Shown here in pieces: positions 15,276-23,465 of a stretch of DNA of 27,909 bases; within the stretch, counting starts at the first letter, position 1, and every line of letters starts with the position of its first letter. Both the position numbers and the translations under genes were made by a program. The notes beneath the pieces were generated by a model. The model was not told where the DNA came from and did no database searches. It was given only the letters and a program-made list of their open reading frames with translations. The DNA comes from Erysipelothrix sp. UBA3383 (lineage in GTDB: Bacteria; Bacillota_I; Bacilli_A; Erysipelotrichales; Erysipelotrichaceae): contig DEPV01000112.1 of the NCBI GenBank assembly GCA_002358955.1, positions 1 to 27,909 of the forward strand, read 5' to 3'.

Positions 15276-16931
15276 ATGTTAAAATCTAAATTCATGAAGT
15301 CAGCAGGAATTCTATCCCTTGCATCTCTTTTATGTTTATCGGGAAGCATCATCCCACTTCAAGCAGTTGTTGATAGTTCACTAACTGCTAATGTAATGCA
15401 AGATGATACTACATCAACACCACAAGAACCCGAATTAAAACCCGTTGTAGTTATTGATCCGGAGTTTAACTTAATTGAAGGTCAAACGGCACAAATTACA
15501 CTTGATGAGGAAGCATCATCAGCAAATATCTTTGGACTGGAATATGTTTCTGAGAATCCTGAGATTGCTAAAGTTGTTGCGGATGGAATGGAAGCAGGTT
15601 TAATCACTGCCTTAAGTGAAGGTAGTACTACCATCAACATTCGCGAAAAAGGTAAAACTGAAGTGCTTGCGAGTATTCAAGTTACTGTATCCAAGTTACA
15701 AGGTACAGTGAGTTTTAAAGATCCGATTAAACAGATAAACCGTGGAGCTACTGCTAGTCTTAATGCCGATATTTCAGAGTCTTTAAGCAATCTTAAACAA
15801 GTATGGAAAAGTTCCAATGATGCAATAATCTCAGTTTCAGAAGATGGTACTTTAACGGCTCATAAATTAGGAAGTGCAAGCATCAGTTTAGAGGTGGGTG
15901 AATTTTCAGCCAGCCAAACCATTGAAGTTAAAGCTGCCCTTGAAAGTATTGCTTTTGATACTGAACTCTTAGAGATTGAAGTTTACAATTCCGTTAAAAC
16001 ACCAGGTATCATCTATTTGCCTTATGATACTACGGATGCTAAAGGGGCCAGCTACAGCAGTAGTGACCTTAATATCTTTACCATTACCGATGGCATGATT
16101 CATGCTAAAAATGTTGGTGAGGCGCAGCTGAATGCTACTGTAGGTGGTAAAACCAGCAGTGTTAAGGTCCGTGTTACCCCTTCTAAAAATGCTCAAGGAG
16201 CGGAAGTTTTATACCTTAATAACCATGTGATTGAAAATGGGGAGATGAGTCTTTCTACACGGGGTCTAGAGTACTATCAAGAAGACCGTCTTGCACTTTT
16301 ATTTGATGAAGAAAAACTCTTGGAGTACATTCATGCTTATGCTGAACCTGTTATTAATGTTAGCATCAGTGAAGCTTTATTGGATCCTGAAACAGATCTG
16401 ATTGAATCCTTTACCCTGTCCAAAAGTTTCTTTGAAAAACTTGAAGATAAAACTGTAACCTTCAAACTAATTTCTGATAAAGGGGAGTTTTTAAGTGGGT
16501 ATATCTTTACCGATCAAATCAAAGATGATTTCAACATGAAATATACCTTTAAAGAAATTAAAGAAGATGAAGTCATTTACTCCAAACTATTAACCAAGAG
16601 TTTTAAACTCAGTTTTAACAATCAAGATACAACCTATCCCTTTAAATTGATCTTGCCCGATCGTTTGCTGGGATCAAGCCCTGGCCAAATGCATTTCTTT
16701 TACCGATTGCAAGATGGTAAACTTGTTGATACGGGTCAATTGATTCAAAGTGATAACAGTAATCGCGTTGAATTCAGTGTGACTTCAAATGAAACATTCA
16801 TCACCTTAAATCGTGTTAATGTGACAACGAATAAAGGATTGTTTATTGTTTTAAGTGGGATTGCACTGCTGATGATTTCAGTAGGGATATATAAGGCAGT
16901 AAAAACCTATCGCAAACAAGGGCGCATGTGA
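15276..16931 (+). CDS. Membrane-anchored surface protein with BIG2 Ig-like domains
   Basis: A 551-residue exported protein of unknown function. It has a basic start, a hydrophobic signal segment at about 9-28 and a likely type I cleavage after IIPLQA (residue 30); Cys20 lacks a proper lipobox. Three BIG2-like Ig repeats follow at about 55-138, 142-219 and 222-301, each with the SxNxxIxxVxxDGxxTAxxxG-type pattern (for example SSNDAIISVSEDGTLTAHKLG). Residues 305-515 are an unassigned beta-rich region. A transmembrane helix at about 522-541 ends in a basic tail (YRKQGRM), with no LPxTG motif. ATG at 15276 follows AAAAGGAGAG (15261-15270). It has its own promoter and interrupts the usual recJ-apt order. 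It may be an adhesin or wall-associated scaffold, which is inference. Confidence 0.85.
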   Translation: MLKSKFMKSAGILSLASLLCLSGSIIPLQAVVDSSLTANVMQDDTTSTPQEPELKPVVVIDPEFNLIEGQTAQITLDEEASSANIFGLEYVSENPEIAKVVADGMEAGLITALSEGSTTINIREKGKTEVLASIQVTVSKLQGTVSFKDPIKQINRGATASLNADISESLSNLKQVWKSSNDAIISVSEDGTLTAHKLGSASISLEVGEFSASQTIEVKAALESIAFDTELLEIEVYNSVKTPGIIYLPYDTTDAKGASYSSSDLNIFTITDGMIHAKNVGEAQLNATVGGKTSSVKVRVTPSKNAQGAEVLYLNNHVIENGEMSLSTRGLEYYQEDRLALLFDEEKLLEYIHAYAEPVINVSISEALLDPETDLIESFTLSKSFFEKLEDKTVTFKLISDKGEFLSGYIFTDQIKDDFNMKYTFKEIKEDEVIYSKLLTKSFKLSFNNQDTTYPFKLILPDRLLGSSPGQMHFFYRLQDGKLVDTGQLIQSDNSNRVEFSVTSNETFITLNRVNVTTNKGLFIVLSGIALLMISVGIYKAVKTYRKQGRM

Positions 16932-16961
16932 TATACTTACTTGTGTATTTCGGAGGATCAT

Positions 16962-17480
16962 ATGGACTTAAAAAAATATATTGCAACGATTGAAGACTTT
17001 CCTATTGAGGGGATTAAGTTTCGCGACATTACACCTTTAATGGCTGATGGTAAAGCATTTAAGGAAGCGACGGATCGTTTTGTTGAATTTGCCAAGCAAG
17101 TAGGGGCTGATGTTATTGTAGGCCCTGAATCCAGAGGGTTTATCTTTGGATGTCCTGTAGCTGTAGAACTTGAGATTGGATTCATTCCAGTTCGTAAGCC
17201 AAATAAATTACCAAGGGAGACAATTTCTTATAAATACGATCTTGAATATGGCTCAAATGAGTTACATATGCACAGTGATGGTATTATGAAAGGACAAAAA
17301 GTTTTAATTATTGACGACTTACTAGCAACTGGAGGAACCATTGATGCATCAGTGGCACTTGTACAACAGTTGGGTGGGGAAGTTGTGGGATGTGGATTCC
17401 TGATTGAATTAGAAGATCTTAAGGGTCGTGAGAACCTTGAGAGCAAGGGAATTGATGTCTTTACTATACTGAAATATTAA
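16962..17480 (+). CDS. apt: Adenine phosphoribosyltransferase
   Basis: Purine salvage enzyme converting adenine and PRPP to AMP. ATG at 16962 with CGGAGG (16951-16956) gives 172 residues, the usual length. The sequence follows Bacillus Apt closely: start MDLKKYIATIEDFPIEGIKF, VGPESRGFIFG (about 57-67), KLPRE and the PRPP-binding VLIIDDLLATGGTI, ending DVFTILKY. The in-frame ATG at 16941 has no ribosome binding site. It is followed 40 bp later by rel, a pairing common in Firmicutes that links purine salvage to (p)ppGpp metabolism. Confidence 0.96.
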   Translation: MDLKKYIATIEDFPIEGIKFRDITPLMADGKAFKEATDRFVEFAKQVGADVIVGPESRGFIFGCPVAVELEIGFIPVRKPNKLPRETISYKYDLEYGSNELHMHSDGIMKGQKVLIIDDLLATGGTIDASVALVQQLGGEVVGCGFLIELEDLKGRENLESKGIDVFTILKY

Positions 17481-17504
17481 TAACGAAGCTTGCTTCGTTA
17501 TTTT
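17479..17504 (+). terminator. Hairpin between apt and rel, possible weak terminator
   Basis: A perfect 10-bp stem AATAACGAAG (17479-17488) and CTTCGTTATT (17493-17502) with a CTTG loop, followed by TTTTG only. It overlaps the apt stop and ends 4 bp before the rel Shine-Dalgarno AAGGAGG (17508-17514). The short T-run suggests partial termination or mRNA processing rather than a full stop. Confidence 0.65.
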
Positions 17505-17519
17505 GCTAAGGAGGACCCG

Positions 17520-19730
17520 ATGCGAAAAATAAATAAAATTACATTTGAAGATGTACTGGATGAGGTACATCAGTATATCCGTGCGCCTGAAAGCATCGCA
17601 CTGATTACAGCTGCTTATGAATTTGCAGATGAGAAACACAGTGGACAATACCGTAAGAGTGGTGAACCTTACATTGTTCACATTTTGCATGTGGGCTACA
17701 TACTGGCTAACTTAAGGGTATCACCTGTTACTATTGCAGCAGGACTACTTCATGATACGATTGAAGATTGTGATGTTACTAAAGAAGAGTTGGCTGAAAA
17801 ATTCTCACCCAGTATTGCAACCTTAGTTGAATCTGTAACTAAGATTGGTAATATTGAGTTTGTTGATGAAAAAGAATATCTGGCAGAAAACCACCGTAAG
17901 ATTTTTATTGCGATGGCAAAAGATGTTCGTGTTATCTTTATTAAATTAGTAGACCGTCTGCATAACATGCGTACTTTACAATTCCAAAGTCCTGAGAAAC
18001 AGAAATCTATTTCTGCAGAGACGCTGGATGTGTATGCACCCATTGCTCACCGTCTAGGGATTAGTGAGATTAAAAATGAGTTGGAAGACTTGTCTTTCTC
18101 ATATTTACACCGTGATAAATACTATGAGATAGCACGTCTTGTGGATTCTCGTAAAGCAGAACGTGATGCACAGGTAACGGAGATGATTCGTTCCATTGCT
18201 CACTTATTGGGTGATAATAAAATTCAATTTAATGTTTTTGGACGTTCTAAACACTTGTACAGTATTTATAAAAAAATGGAAACAAAGCACAAACGTTTTG
18301 ATGAAATTTTAGATTTGCTTGCAATTCGTATCATTACTGAAACAGAATTGAACTGCTATGAAATATTAGGGCACATTCATGCTAACTACAGACCCATTCC
18401 AGGACGCTTAAAAGATTATATAGCAGTTCCGAAGATGAACATGTACCAATCCCTTCATACTACGGTTATGGGATCTGAGGGCAGTATTTTTGAGATTCAG
18501 ATTCGTACTCATGAAATGGATGATATTGCTGAGCGTGGGGTTGCTGCGCACTGGCGTTATAAAGAAACCGGTGGATCATCTGCTGATAAAAACTCAGGAC
18601 CTGAGATTGATCAGCAAGAGATTGAAGATCGCTTATCATGGTTTAGAGACTTTAATACATTGACTGAGGACATGGATGAAAATGCACAAGATTATATGGA
18701 TCTTCTGCAACGTGACATCTTTGAGGCCAATGTTTATGTCATGACACCTAAGGGGCGTGTAATTGATTTACCCAATGATTCAACTCCGATTGACTTTGCT
18801 TACCGTGTCCATACGGAAGTAGGGCATCAAACCATTGGTGCAATCGTCAATGGTATCTTAGTACCACTGAACACCAAACTTAAAACAGGGGATGTTGTTC
18901 AACTTAAAACAGATAAGAAATCAACACCTTCTGAGGACTGGTTAAAGGTTGTTAAAACCAACCATGCCCGTAATAAAATACGTTCTTTTATTACGAAAAA
19001 ACAAAATGATAATAAAGCTGGACTGATTCTTAAAGGTGAACAAATGTTTAAGGATGAGTGTAAACGTCGTAATCTGGATGATAAAGAATTGAAATCATCC
19101 AAACGTATGGCAGATGTTTATCATGCATTCTCAGTGAACAGTTATGATGATTTAATGTTTGCTGTAGCAACAAAATCATTATCACTTCCAGCACTGTTTG
19201 AAAAAGTAGATAATACCAACCGTGCTGCAGTTGAAGATTTAAGTAAGTATGATCGTGTCATTGCACGACCAAGTACCAGTTCTTCAAAATCAGGGGTTAA
19301 AGTTGCGGGTATTGATTCCATGATGATTTCATTGAGTCAGTGCTGTAATCCTGTTTATGGGGATGATATTGTTGGGTATGTTACAAAGAGCAGTGGTGTT
19401 AAGGTACACCGTGCTGATTGTCCTAACATCATTAATGAAAAAGCACGTTTAATTGATGTATCATGGGAAGATAATCATGTGGGTGGAGAATATGAGGTTG
19501 TCCTTAAGATTTTATCCATGGACCGCTCCTTCTTACTAACCGATATGGTTACCGTAGCATCCCAATTAAAAATTAAACTCAATGGAGTAAATTCAGAAAT
19601 TAGTGAAGATAAGATTCATGTGATTACACAACTGCGTGTTGTTGTAAAAGATGCAGAACATTTAAGAACCTTTATTGCAAACTTGCGTAAGGTCGATTCT
19701 GTAATTCGTGTTGATAGAATCATCTTATAG
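17520..19730 (+). CDS. rel: Bifunctional (p)ppGpp synthetase/hydrolase (Rel)
   Basis: Long RelA/SpoT homologue of 736 residues that makes and degrades the stringent-response alarmone. The N-terminal HD hydrolase domain has His54 and His78-Asp79-x-x-Glu82-Asp83 (HDTIED), so hydrolysis should be active. The synthetase domain begins near GRSKHLYSIYKKM (241-253), with DLLAIRI and YQSLHTTV further on. The TGS domain spans about 398-460 (VYVMTPKGRVIDLP), the zinc-finger-like region has CC at 608-609, and the ACT/RRM domain fills 660-736. ATG at 17520 with AAGGAGG five bases upstream is the start. The gene follows apt as in Bacillus; dtd, its usual neighbour there, is replaced by uppP. Confidence 0.96.
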   Translation: MRKINKITFEDVLDEVHQYIRAPESIALITAAYEFADEKHSGQYRKSGEPYIVHILHVGYILANLRVSPVTIAAGLLHDTIEDCDVTKEELAEKFSPSIATLVESVTKIGNIEFVDEKEYLAENHRKIFIAMAKDVRVIFIKLVDRLHNMRTLQFQSPEKQKSISAETLDVYAPIAHRLGISEIKNELEDLSFSYLHRDKYYEIARLVDSRKAERDAQVTEMIRSIAHLLGDNKIQFNVFGRSKHLYSIYKKMETKHKRFDEILDLLAIRIITETELNCYEILGHIHANYRPIPGRLKDYIAVPKMNMYQSLHTTVMGSEGSIFEIQIRTHEMDDIAERGVAAHWRYKETGGSSADKNSGPEIDQQEIEDRLSWFRDFNTLTEDMDENAQDYMDLLQRDIFEANVYVMTPKGRVIDLPNDSTPIDFAYRVHTEVGHQTIGAIVNGILVPLNTKLKTGDVVQLKTDKKSTPSEDWLKVVKTNHARNKIRSFITKKQNDNKAGLILKGEQMFKDECKRRNLDDKELKSSKRMADVYHAFSVNSYDDLMFAVATKSLSLPALFEKVDNTNRAAVEDLSKYDRVIARPSTSSSKSGVKVAGIDSMMISLSQCCNPVYGDDIVGYVTKSSGVKVHRADCPNIINEKARLIDVSWEDNHVGGEYEVVLKILSMDRSFLLTDMVTVASQLKIKLNGVNSEISEDKIHVITQLRVVVKDAEHLRTFIANLRKVDSVIRVDRIIL

Positions 19731-19741
19731 GAGAGATAGAA

Positions 19742-20569
19742 ATGATTGAATGGTTAAAAGTTATATTTTTAGGAATTGTTGAAGGGATCACAGAGTGGTT
19801 ACCGATTTCAAGTACCGGTCATATGTTACTTGTGGATGAGTTTTTACAACTGGATGTATCACAAGCATTTAGTGATATGTTCTTTGTGGTTATCCAATTA
19901 GGGGCAATCATGGCAGTTGTGGTTATTTTTTGGAATAAGATCATGCCTTTTACAAAAAATACTCAAGGACAAATCAAGATCAGTCGCAGTATCTTTGATA
20001 TGTGGATGAAGATTTTAGTTGCATGTGTTCCTGCTGCAATTATTGGTATTTTATTTGATGATTTATTTACAGCGTGGTTCTATAACCCGGTTTCAATTGC
20101 AATTGCATTGATTGTATTTGGGATTTTCTTTATTGTTGTTGAAAACCAACAAAAAGGACAAACACCACGCATTACAAGTTTGAATGATTTAACATATAAA
20201 GATGCTGTGATCATTGGTTTATTCCAAGTTATTGCGGCAGTGTTCCCAGGAACATCACGTTCAGGAGCTACCATTGTTGGTGCTTTAATGTTTGGTGTCA
20301 GTCGTTATGTAGCGACTGAGTTTACATTCTTCTTAGCAATTCCGGTTATGTTTGGAGCATCACTTCTAAAAGTTTATAAATTTGGATTGGCCTTTACAGC
20401 ATATGAAGCGGGTGTATTATTAGTAGGTATGGTGACAGCATTCATCGTATCCATCGTATGTATTAAATGGCTCTTAGTTTACATCAAGAAAAATGACTTC
20501 AAGGTATTTGGATGGTACCGCATTGCTTTAGGAATTACTGTATTACTTTATTTCTTACTCATTAAATAA
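19742..20569 (+). CDS. uppP: Undecaprenyl-diphosphatase UppP (BacA family)
   Basis: Integral membrane phosphatase that dephosphorylates undecaprenyl diphosphate on the outer leaflet, recycling the lipid carrier used by MraY and giving bacitracin tolerance. It is 275 residues with about eight membrane segments. The two signature regions are intact: GIVEGITEWLPISSTGH (11-27, with Glu14, Glu18, Ser23/24 and His27) and FPGTSRSGATIVGALMFG (168-185, with Ser172 and Arg173). It starts 12 bp after rel (GGAGAG ribosome binding site overlapping the rel stop) and precedes the phosphodiesterase gene by 13 bp, so it is probably in the same transcript. Confidence 0.96.
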   Translation: MIEWLKVIFLGIVEGITEWLPISSTGHMLLVDEFLQLDVSQAFSDMFFVVIQLGAIMAVVVIFWNKIMPFTKNTQGQIKISRSIFDMWMKILVACVPAAIIGILFDDLFTAWFYNPVSIAIALIVFGIFFIVVENQQKGQTPRITSLNDLTYKDAVIIGLFQVIAAVFPGTSRSGATIVGALMFGVSRYVATEFTFFLAIPVMFGASLLKVYKFGLAFTAYEAGVLLVGMVTAFIVSIVCIKWLLVYIKKNDFKVFGWYRIALGITVLLYFLLIK

Positions 20570-20582
20570 AAGGAGGCTTTTT

Positions 20583-21689
20583 ATGAAGGTGCTCAAACCC
20601 GATTATTCAAATTCAATTGTTAATATCAGCAATTCAATTCTTAAGTACTTTGGTGCAAGTACCTATCATGAAGGCTTAGCAGATTTAGATGCACTTTTAG
20701 AACAGAAGCAATATAAACATGTAGTACTGATGGTTAATGATGGTCTTGGTTATGAGAACATTCAGGAATTATTACCTGAAGAAAGTTTCTTAAGAAAACA
20801 TCTCGTGCGTCCCATCACATCTGTCTTTCCACCCACCACTACTGCAGCGACAACATCTCTACAAAGTGGATTAACACCTTTTGAACATGGGTGGTTAGGA
20901 TGGAATGTCTATGTTCCTCAGGTTGATGATATTGTTACTTTGTTTCTTGAGATGAGTAAAACAAAAGGGAGTTTTTATCCTGAACCTGTTGCTAAAAAGT
21001 ATCTTGCATACAATAATCTGTATCACAAAATACCCAAAGAAACAGGCATCCCTGCATACGGTATTTCACCGCATGAAAAAGATAAGTATGATTTTAGTGA
21101 ACCTGATCGTATGTACGAAATGATTGAGACCTTTATTGCACAAGATGAGTCCAATTACATTTATGCTTATACGGATCAGCCTGATAATTTAATGCATCGA
21201 ACAGGGACTCAGTCTGATGCAGTTAAACAGCGTGTTGTATACATCAACGATAAGATAGAAGCCCTCAGTAAAAAACTGAGTGATACTTTAATTATTGTTA
21301 CAGCAGATCATGGACACATTGATGTAGAGAATTTATTCTTGGATGATTATCCAGAAATTGCTTCAATGCTGGCTCAAGAGATTTCAATTGAACCACGTGC
21401 AGTTAATTTCTTTGTTAAAGATGAATTCAAAGATCAATTTGAATCGGTCTTTAATAAACACTTAGGAGAGCACTTTAAATTGTTTTCTCGAAGTGAAGTA
21501 TTAAATGATGAACTTTTCGGAAGGGGTTTTGCCCATTCAAACTTTCATCAAGCTTTAGGTGATTTTATTGCAGTATCAACATCTCAGTTTACATTACTGG
21601 ATAATGATAAATTTTTATTTAAAGGACATCATGCTGGATTAACACAACGTGAAATGCTTGTGCCATTAATCCTCATTGAATGTAAATAG
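20583..21689 (+). CDS. Alkaline-phosphatase-superfamily phosphodiesterase/nucleotide pyrophosphatase
   Basis: A 368-residue cytoplasmic-looking metalloenzyme (no signal peptide or membrane segment) of the type I phosphodiesterase/nucleotide pyrophosphatase family. Two-metal site residues are visible: Asp53 in VNDGLG, the Thr nucleophile in FPPTTTAATTSLQSG (probably Thr86), Asp201 and His205 in YTDQPDNLMHRTG, Asp242-His243 in TADHGHID, and His349/350 in GHHAGLTQREMLVPL. TPFEHGWLGWN follows the nucleophile as in the family. The substrate is not shown by the sequence. Position after rel and uppP allows a nucleotide or polyprenyl/sugar phosphate substrate, which is inference. It starts with AAAGGAGG 13 bp after uppP and is followed 7 bp later by the DeoR gene. 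Confidence 0.88.
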   Translation: MKVLKPDYSNSIVNISNSILKYFGASTYHEGLADLDALLEQKQYKHVVLMVNDGLGYENIQELLPEESFLRKHLVRPITSVFPPTTTAATTSLQSGLTPFEHGWLGWNVYVPQVDDIVTLFLEMSKTKGSFYPEPVAKKYLAYNNLYHKIPKETGIPAYGISPHEKDKYDFSEPDRMYEMIETFIAQDESNYIYAYTDQPDNLMHRTGTQSDAVKQRVVYINDKIEALSKKLSDTLIIVTADHGHIDVENLFLDDYPEIASMLAQEISIEPRAVNFFVKDEFKDQFESVFNKHLGEHFKLFSRSEVLNDELFGRGFAHSNFHQALGDFIAVSTSQFTLLDNDKFLFKGHHAGLTQREMLVPLILIECK

Positions 21690-21696
21690 GTAAAGT

Positions 21697-22428
21697 ATGT
21701 TAAAAACACAGCGTCAACAAATGATTATAGATTATCTTGAAGTTCATCAATTTGCCAAAGTGGAAGACCTTGCAGCTCTTACAGGCAGTACAGGGATTAC
21801 TACCCGTCGTGATATTAATGAACTCTCAGAACGAGGGTTAATTGAGAAGGTTCATGGTGGTGCACAAAAATTAGAAGTTCAAAAACATGATGTTGAAGTC
21901 AAATATCGAATGGAAAATCTAAAAACTGAAAAGCATCTTATTGCACAAAAAGCCATAGAGTTTATTAAACCAGGCTCAACAGTGTATTTGGATGCAGGAA
22001 CCAGTACTCATTATTTAATCCCCATGTTAAAAGCAAAGGATGTCAAAGTGATTACTCATGGTGTTCATCATGTAGAAGCACTTTCCGTTTTAGGAATTGA
22101 TACCTTGCTGATTGGAGGGCATATCAAGAAAGAAACTCTTGCATCAGTAGGTAGTTTTACACTTGAAGCGATATCTAAATTGCATTTTGATATTGCCTTT
22201 ATGGGAACCAATGCGATTGATAGTGATTTTGGATTCAGTACTCCAGATCAAGAAGAAGCTTTAATTAAAGCTAAAATTATTGAACAGGCCAGTGATGTTT
22301 ATGTACTTGCAGATGCTTCTAAGTTTGGAAGAAAATCACATGTGCAATTTGCCGAACCAGGCCTCACAATAATTACAGACTTCAAAGAAACAGAGCTTTA
22401 CCCTAATTATAAAATAATTCAAATCTAA
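21697..22428 (+). CDS. fruR: DeoR-family transcriptional regulator, probable fructose operon repressor
   Basis: A 243-residue repressor. Residues 3-58 are the DeoR winged helix (RQQMIIDYLEVHQFAKVEDLA, TTRRDINELSERGLIEKVHGGA). Residues 75-235 are the sugar-phosphate sensor domain with VYLDAGTSTHYL, GFSTPDQEEALIKA and VLADASKFGRKS. Regulators of this family bind phosphorylated sugars such as fructose-1-phosphate. It lies immediately upstream of fruK-fruA, in the order regulator, kinase, transporter typical of Firmicutes, so FruR is the likely identity. A terminator overlaps its stop, so the fru genes are transcribed separately. The ribosome binding site (AGGTAA) is weak. Confidence 0.88.
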   Translation: MLKTQRQQMIIDYLEVHQFAKVEDLAALTGSTGITTRRDINELSERGLIEKVHGGAQKLEVQKHDVEVKYRMENLKTEKHLIAQKAIEFIKPGSTVYLDAGTSTHYLIPMLKAKDVKVITHGVHHVEALSVLGIDTLLIGGHIKKETLASVGSFTLEAISKLHFDIAFMGTNAIDSDFGFSTPDQEEALIKAKIIEQASDVYVLADASKFGRKSHVQFAEPGLTIITDFKETELYPNYKIIQI

Positions 22429-22452
22429 CCAGTCGAATGCGGCTGGTTTTTT
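22427..22452 (+). terminator. Terminator after the DeoR gene
   Basis: AACCAGTCG (22427-22435) pairs with CGGCTGGTT (22440-22448) with one T-G wobble and an AATG loop, followed by T residues to 22452. It overlaps the last bases of the stop codon. Confidence 0.9.
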
Positions 22453-22458
22453 AGTGTA

Positions 22459-22485
22459 TGATAATAAATGATAAGTTTTGATAAT
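22459..22485 (+). promoter_or_regulatory. Tandem TGATAA boxes, probable FruR operator
   Basis: TGATAA occurs at 22459, 22469 and 22479, exactly 10 bp apart, with a further TGATAA at 22492 inside the promoter. The array lies directly upstream of the fruK promoter and is read as the binding site of the neighbouring DeoR-type repressor. DeoR-family operators are often tandem repeats in helical phase. Confidence 0.6.
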
Positions 22486-22490
22486 AATGA

Positions 22491-22519
22491 TTGATAACGC
22501 TATCATACTGTGGTATATT
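22491..22519 (+). promoter_or_regulatory. fruK-fruA promoter with overlapping cre-like site
   Basis: TTGATA (22491-22496) and TATATT (22514-22519) are spaced by 17 bp. The palindromic TGATAACGCTATCA at 22492-22505 matches the catabolite-responsive element consensus TGWAANCGNTNWCA at all but one position and covers the -35 box. CcpA binding here would repress initiation when preferred sugars are present. Confidence 0.75.
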
Positions 22520-22538
22520 AAATTCAGGAGGTGTATTT

Positions 22539-23465
22539 ATGATTTATACATTCGCATTAAATCCATCCATTGATTACCATTTGGAATTGAATGAATTGGA
22601 ATTTGGGGCAACCAATCGTTCAAATACAGAATATTATCAAATTGGAGGAAAAGGTATTAATGTTGCCATTGTATTAAATAATCTGAATACTCAAAGCACT
22701 TTATTGGGATTTGTTGGGGGATTTACAGGTGAGTATATCCGTAAGGAATTAAAACATTATAAGCACATTAAGGATGCGATGATTTCAGTTTCAGGTACAA
22801 GTCGTATTAACATTAAGATGAAACAAGAAGTGGAAACAGAAGTTAATGCTCAAGGTCCAGTGATTGATTCTGAATCGTATATGAAACTGTGGGATGTTAT
22901 TAACAAGATGACACCAGATGACTTTGTAGTATTAAGTGGATCATTGGCTGCAGGCATGCCTAAAGATTGGTATGTTCAAGTAGCGCAGCGATTGGCAGAG
23001 AAAAAGGTACCATTTATTGTTGATATTGCAAATTCATTAGTACTGGAATTGTGTCAATATGGTCCATTTCTTCTAAAACCAAATCGGGATGAATTGGGAA
23101 TGATATTTAATACAACAATCAATTCAGAAGAAGATGTTATTTATTATGCACAGCAACTGATTGAAAAAGGGGCTCAACAGATATTGGTATCACTGGGATC
23201 ACAGGGTTCTATGCTTATTAGTAAAACAGGCATTATGAAAGCAGCCAATCCAGATGGTAAGGTCATCAATACGGTAGGAGCAGGTGATTCCATGATTGCA
23301 GGATTCATTCATGCAACAATGAATCATCATAGTCTTGAAGAGGCTTATCGTTATGCAGTTGCAGCAGGAAGTGGGACTGCTTATTCCTCACATCTAGCAG
23401 ATCAAGCAATGATAAAAAGTTTACAAACAAAGATAAAGATTGATACTAAAGGAGAACAATCATGA
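22539..23465 (+). CDS. fruK: 1-phosphofructokinase
   Basis: PfkB-family kinase that phosphorylates fructose-1-phosphate, the product of the fructose PTS, to fructose-1,6-bisphosphate. It is 308 residues. It starts MIYTFALNPSIDYHLEL, has the sugar-binding GGKGINVA (36-43), SGSLAAGMP and the ATP/anion-hole motif VGAGDSMIAGF with catalytic Asp250. ATG at 22539 has CAGGAGG at 22526-22532; the in-frame ATG at 22491 is in the promoter. The stop overlaps the fruA start (ATGA), so the two are translationally coupled. Tagatose-6-phosphate kinase (LacC) is an alternative PfkB member but the PTS partner favours FruK. Confidence 0.93.
   Translation: MIYTFALNPSIDYHLELNELEFGATNRSNTEYYQIGGKGINVAIVLNNLNTQSTLLGFVGGFTGEYIRKELKHYKHIKDAMISVSGTSRINIKMKQEVETEVNAQGPVIDSESYMKLWDVINKMTPDDFVVLSGSLAAGMPKDWYVQVAQRLAEKKVPFIVDIANSLVLELCQYGPFLLKPNRDELGMIFNTTINSEEDVIYYAQQLIEKGAQQILVSLGSQGSMLISKTGIMKAANPDGKVINTVGAGDSMIAGFIHATMNHHSLEEAYRYAVAAGSGTAYSSHLADQAMIKSLQTKIKIDTKGEQS

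Noticed and set aside
15333..15340. Lipoprotein signal in the BIG2 protein
   Set aside because: Cys20 is preceded by Leu-Leu, not the Ala/Gly/Ser required before a lipobox cysteine; a type I signal site fits better.
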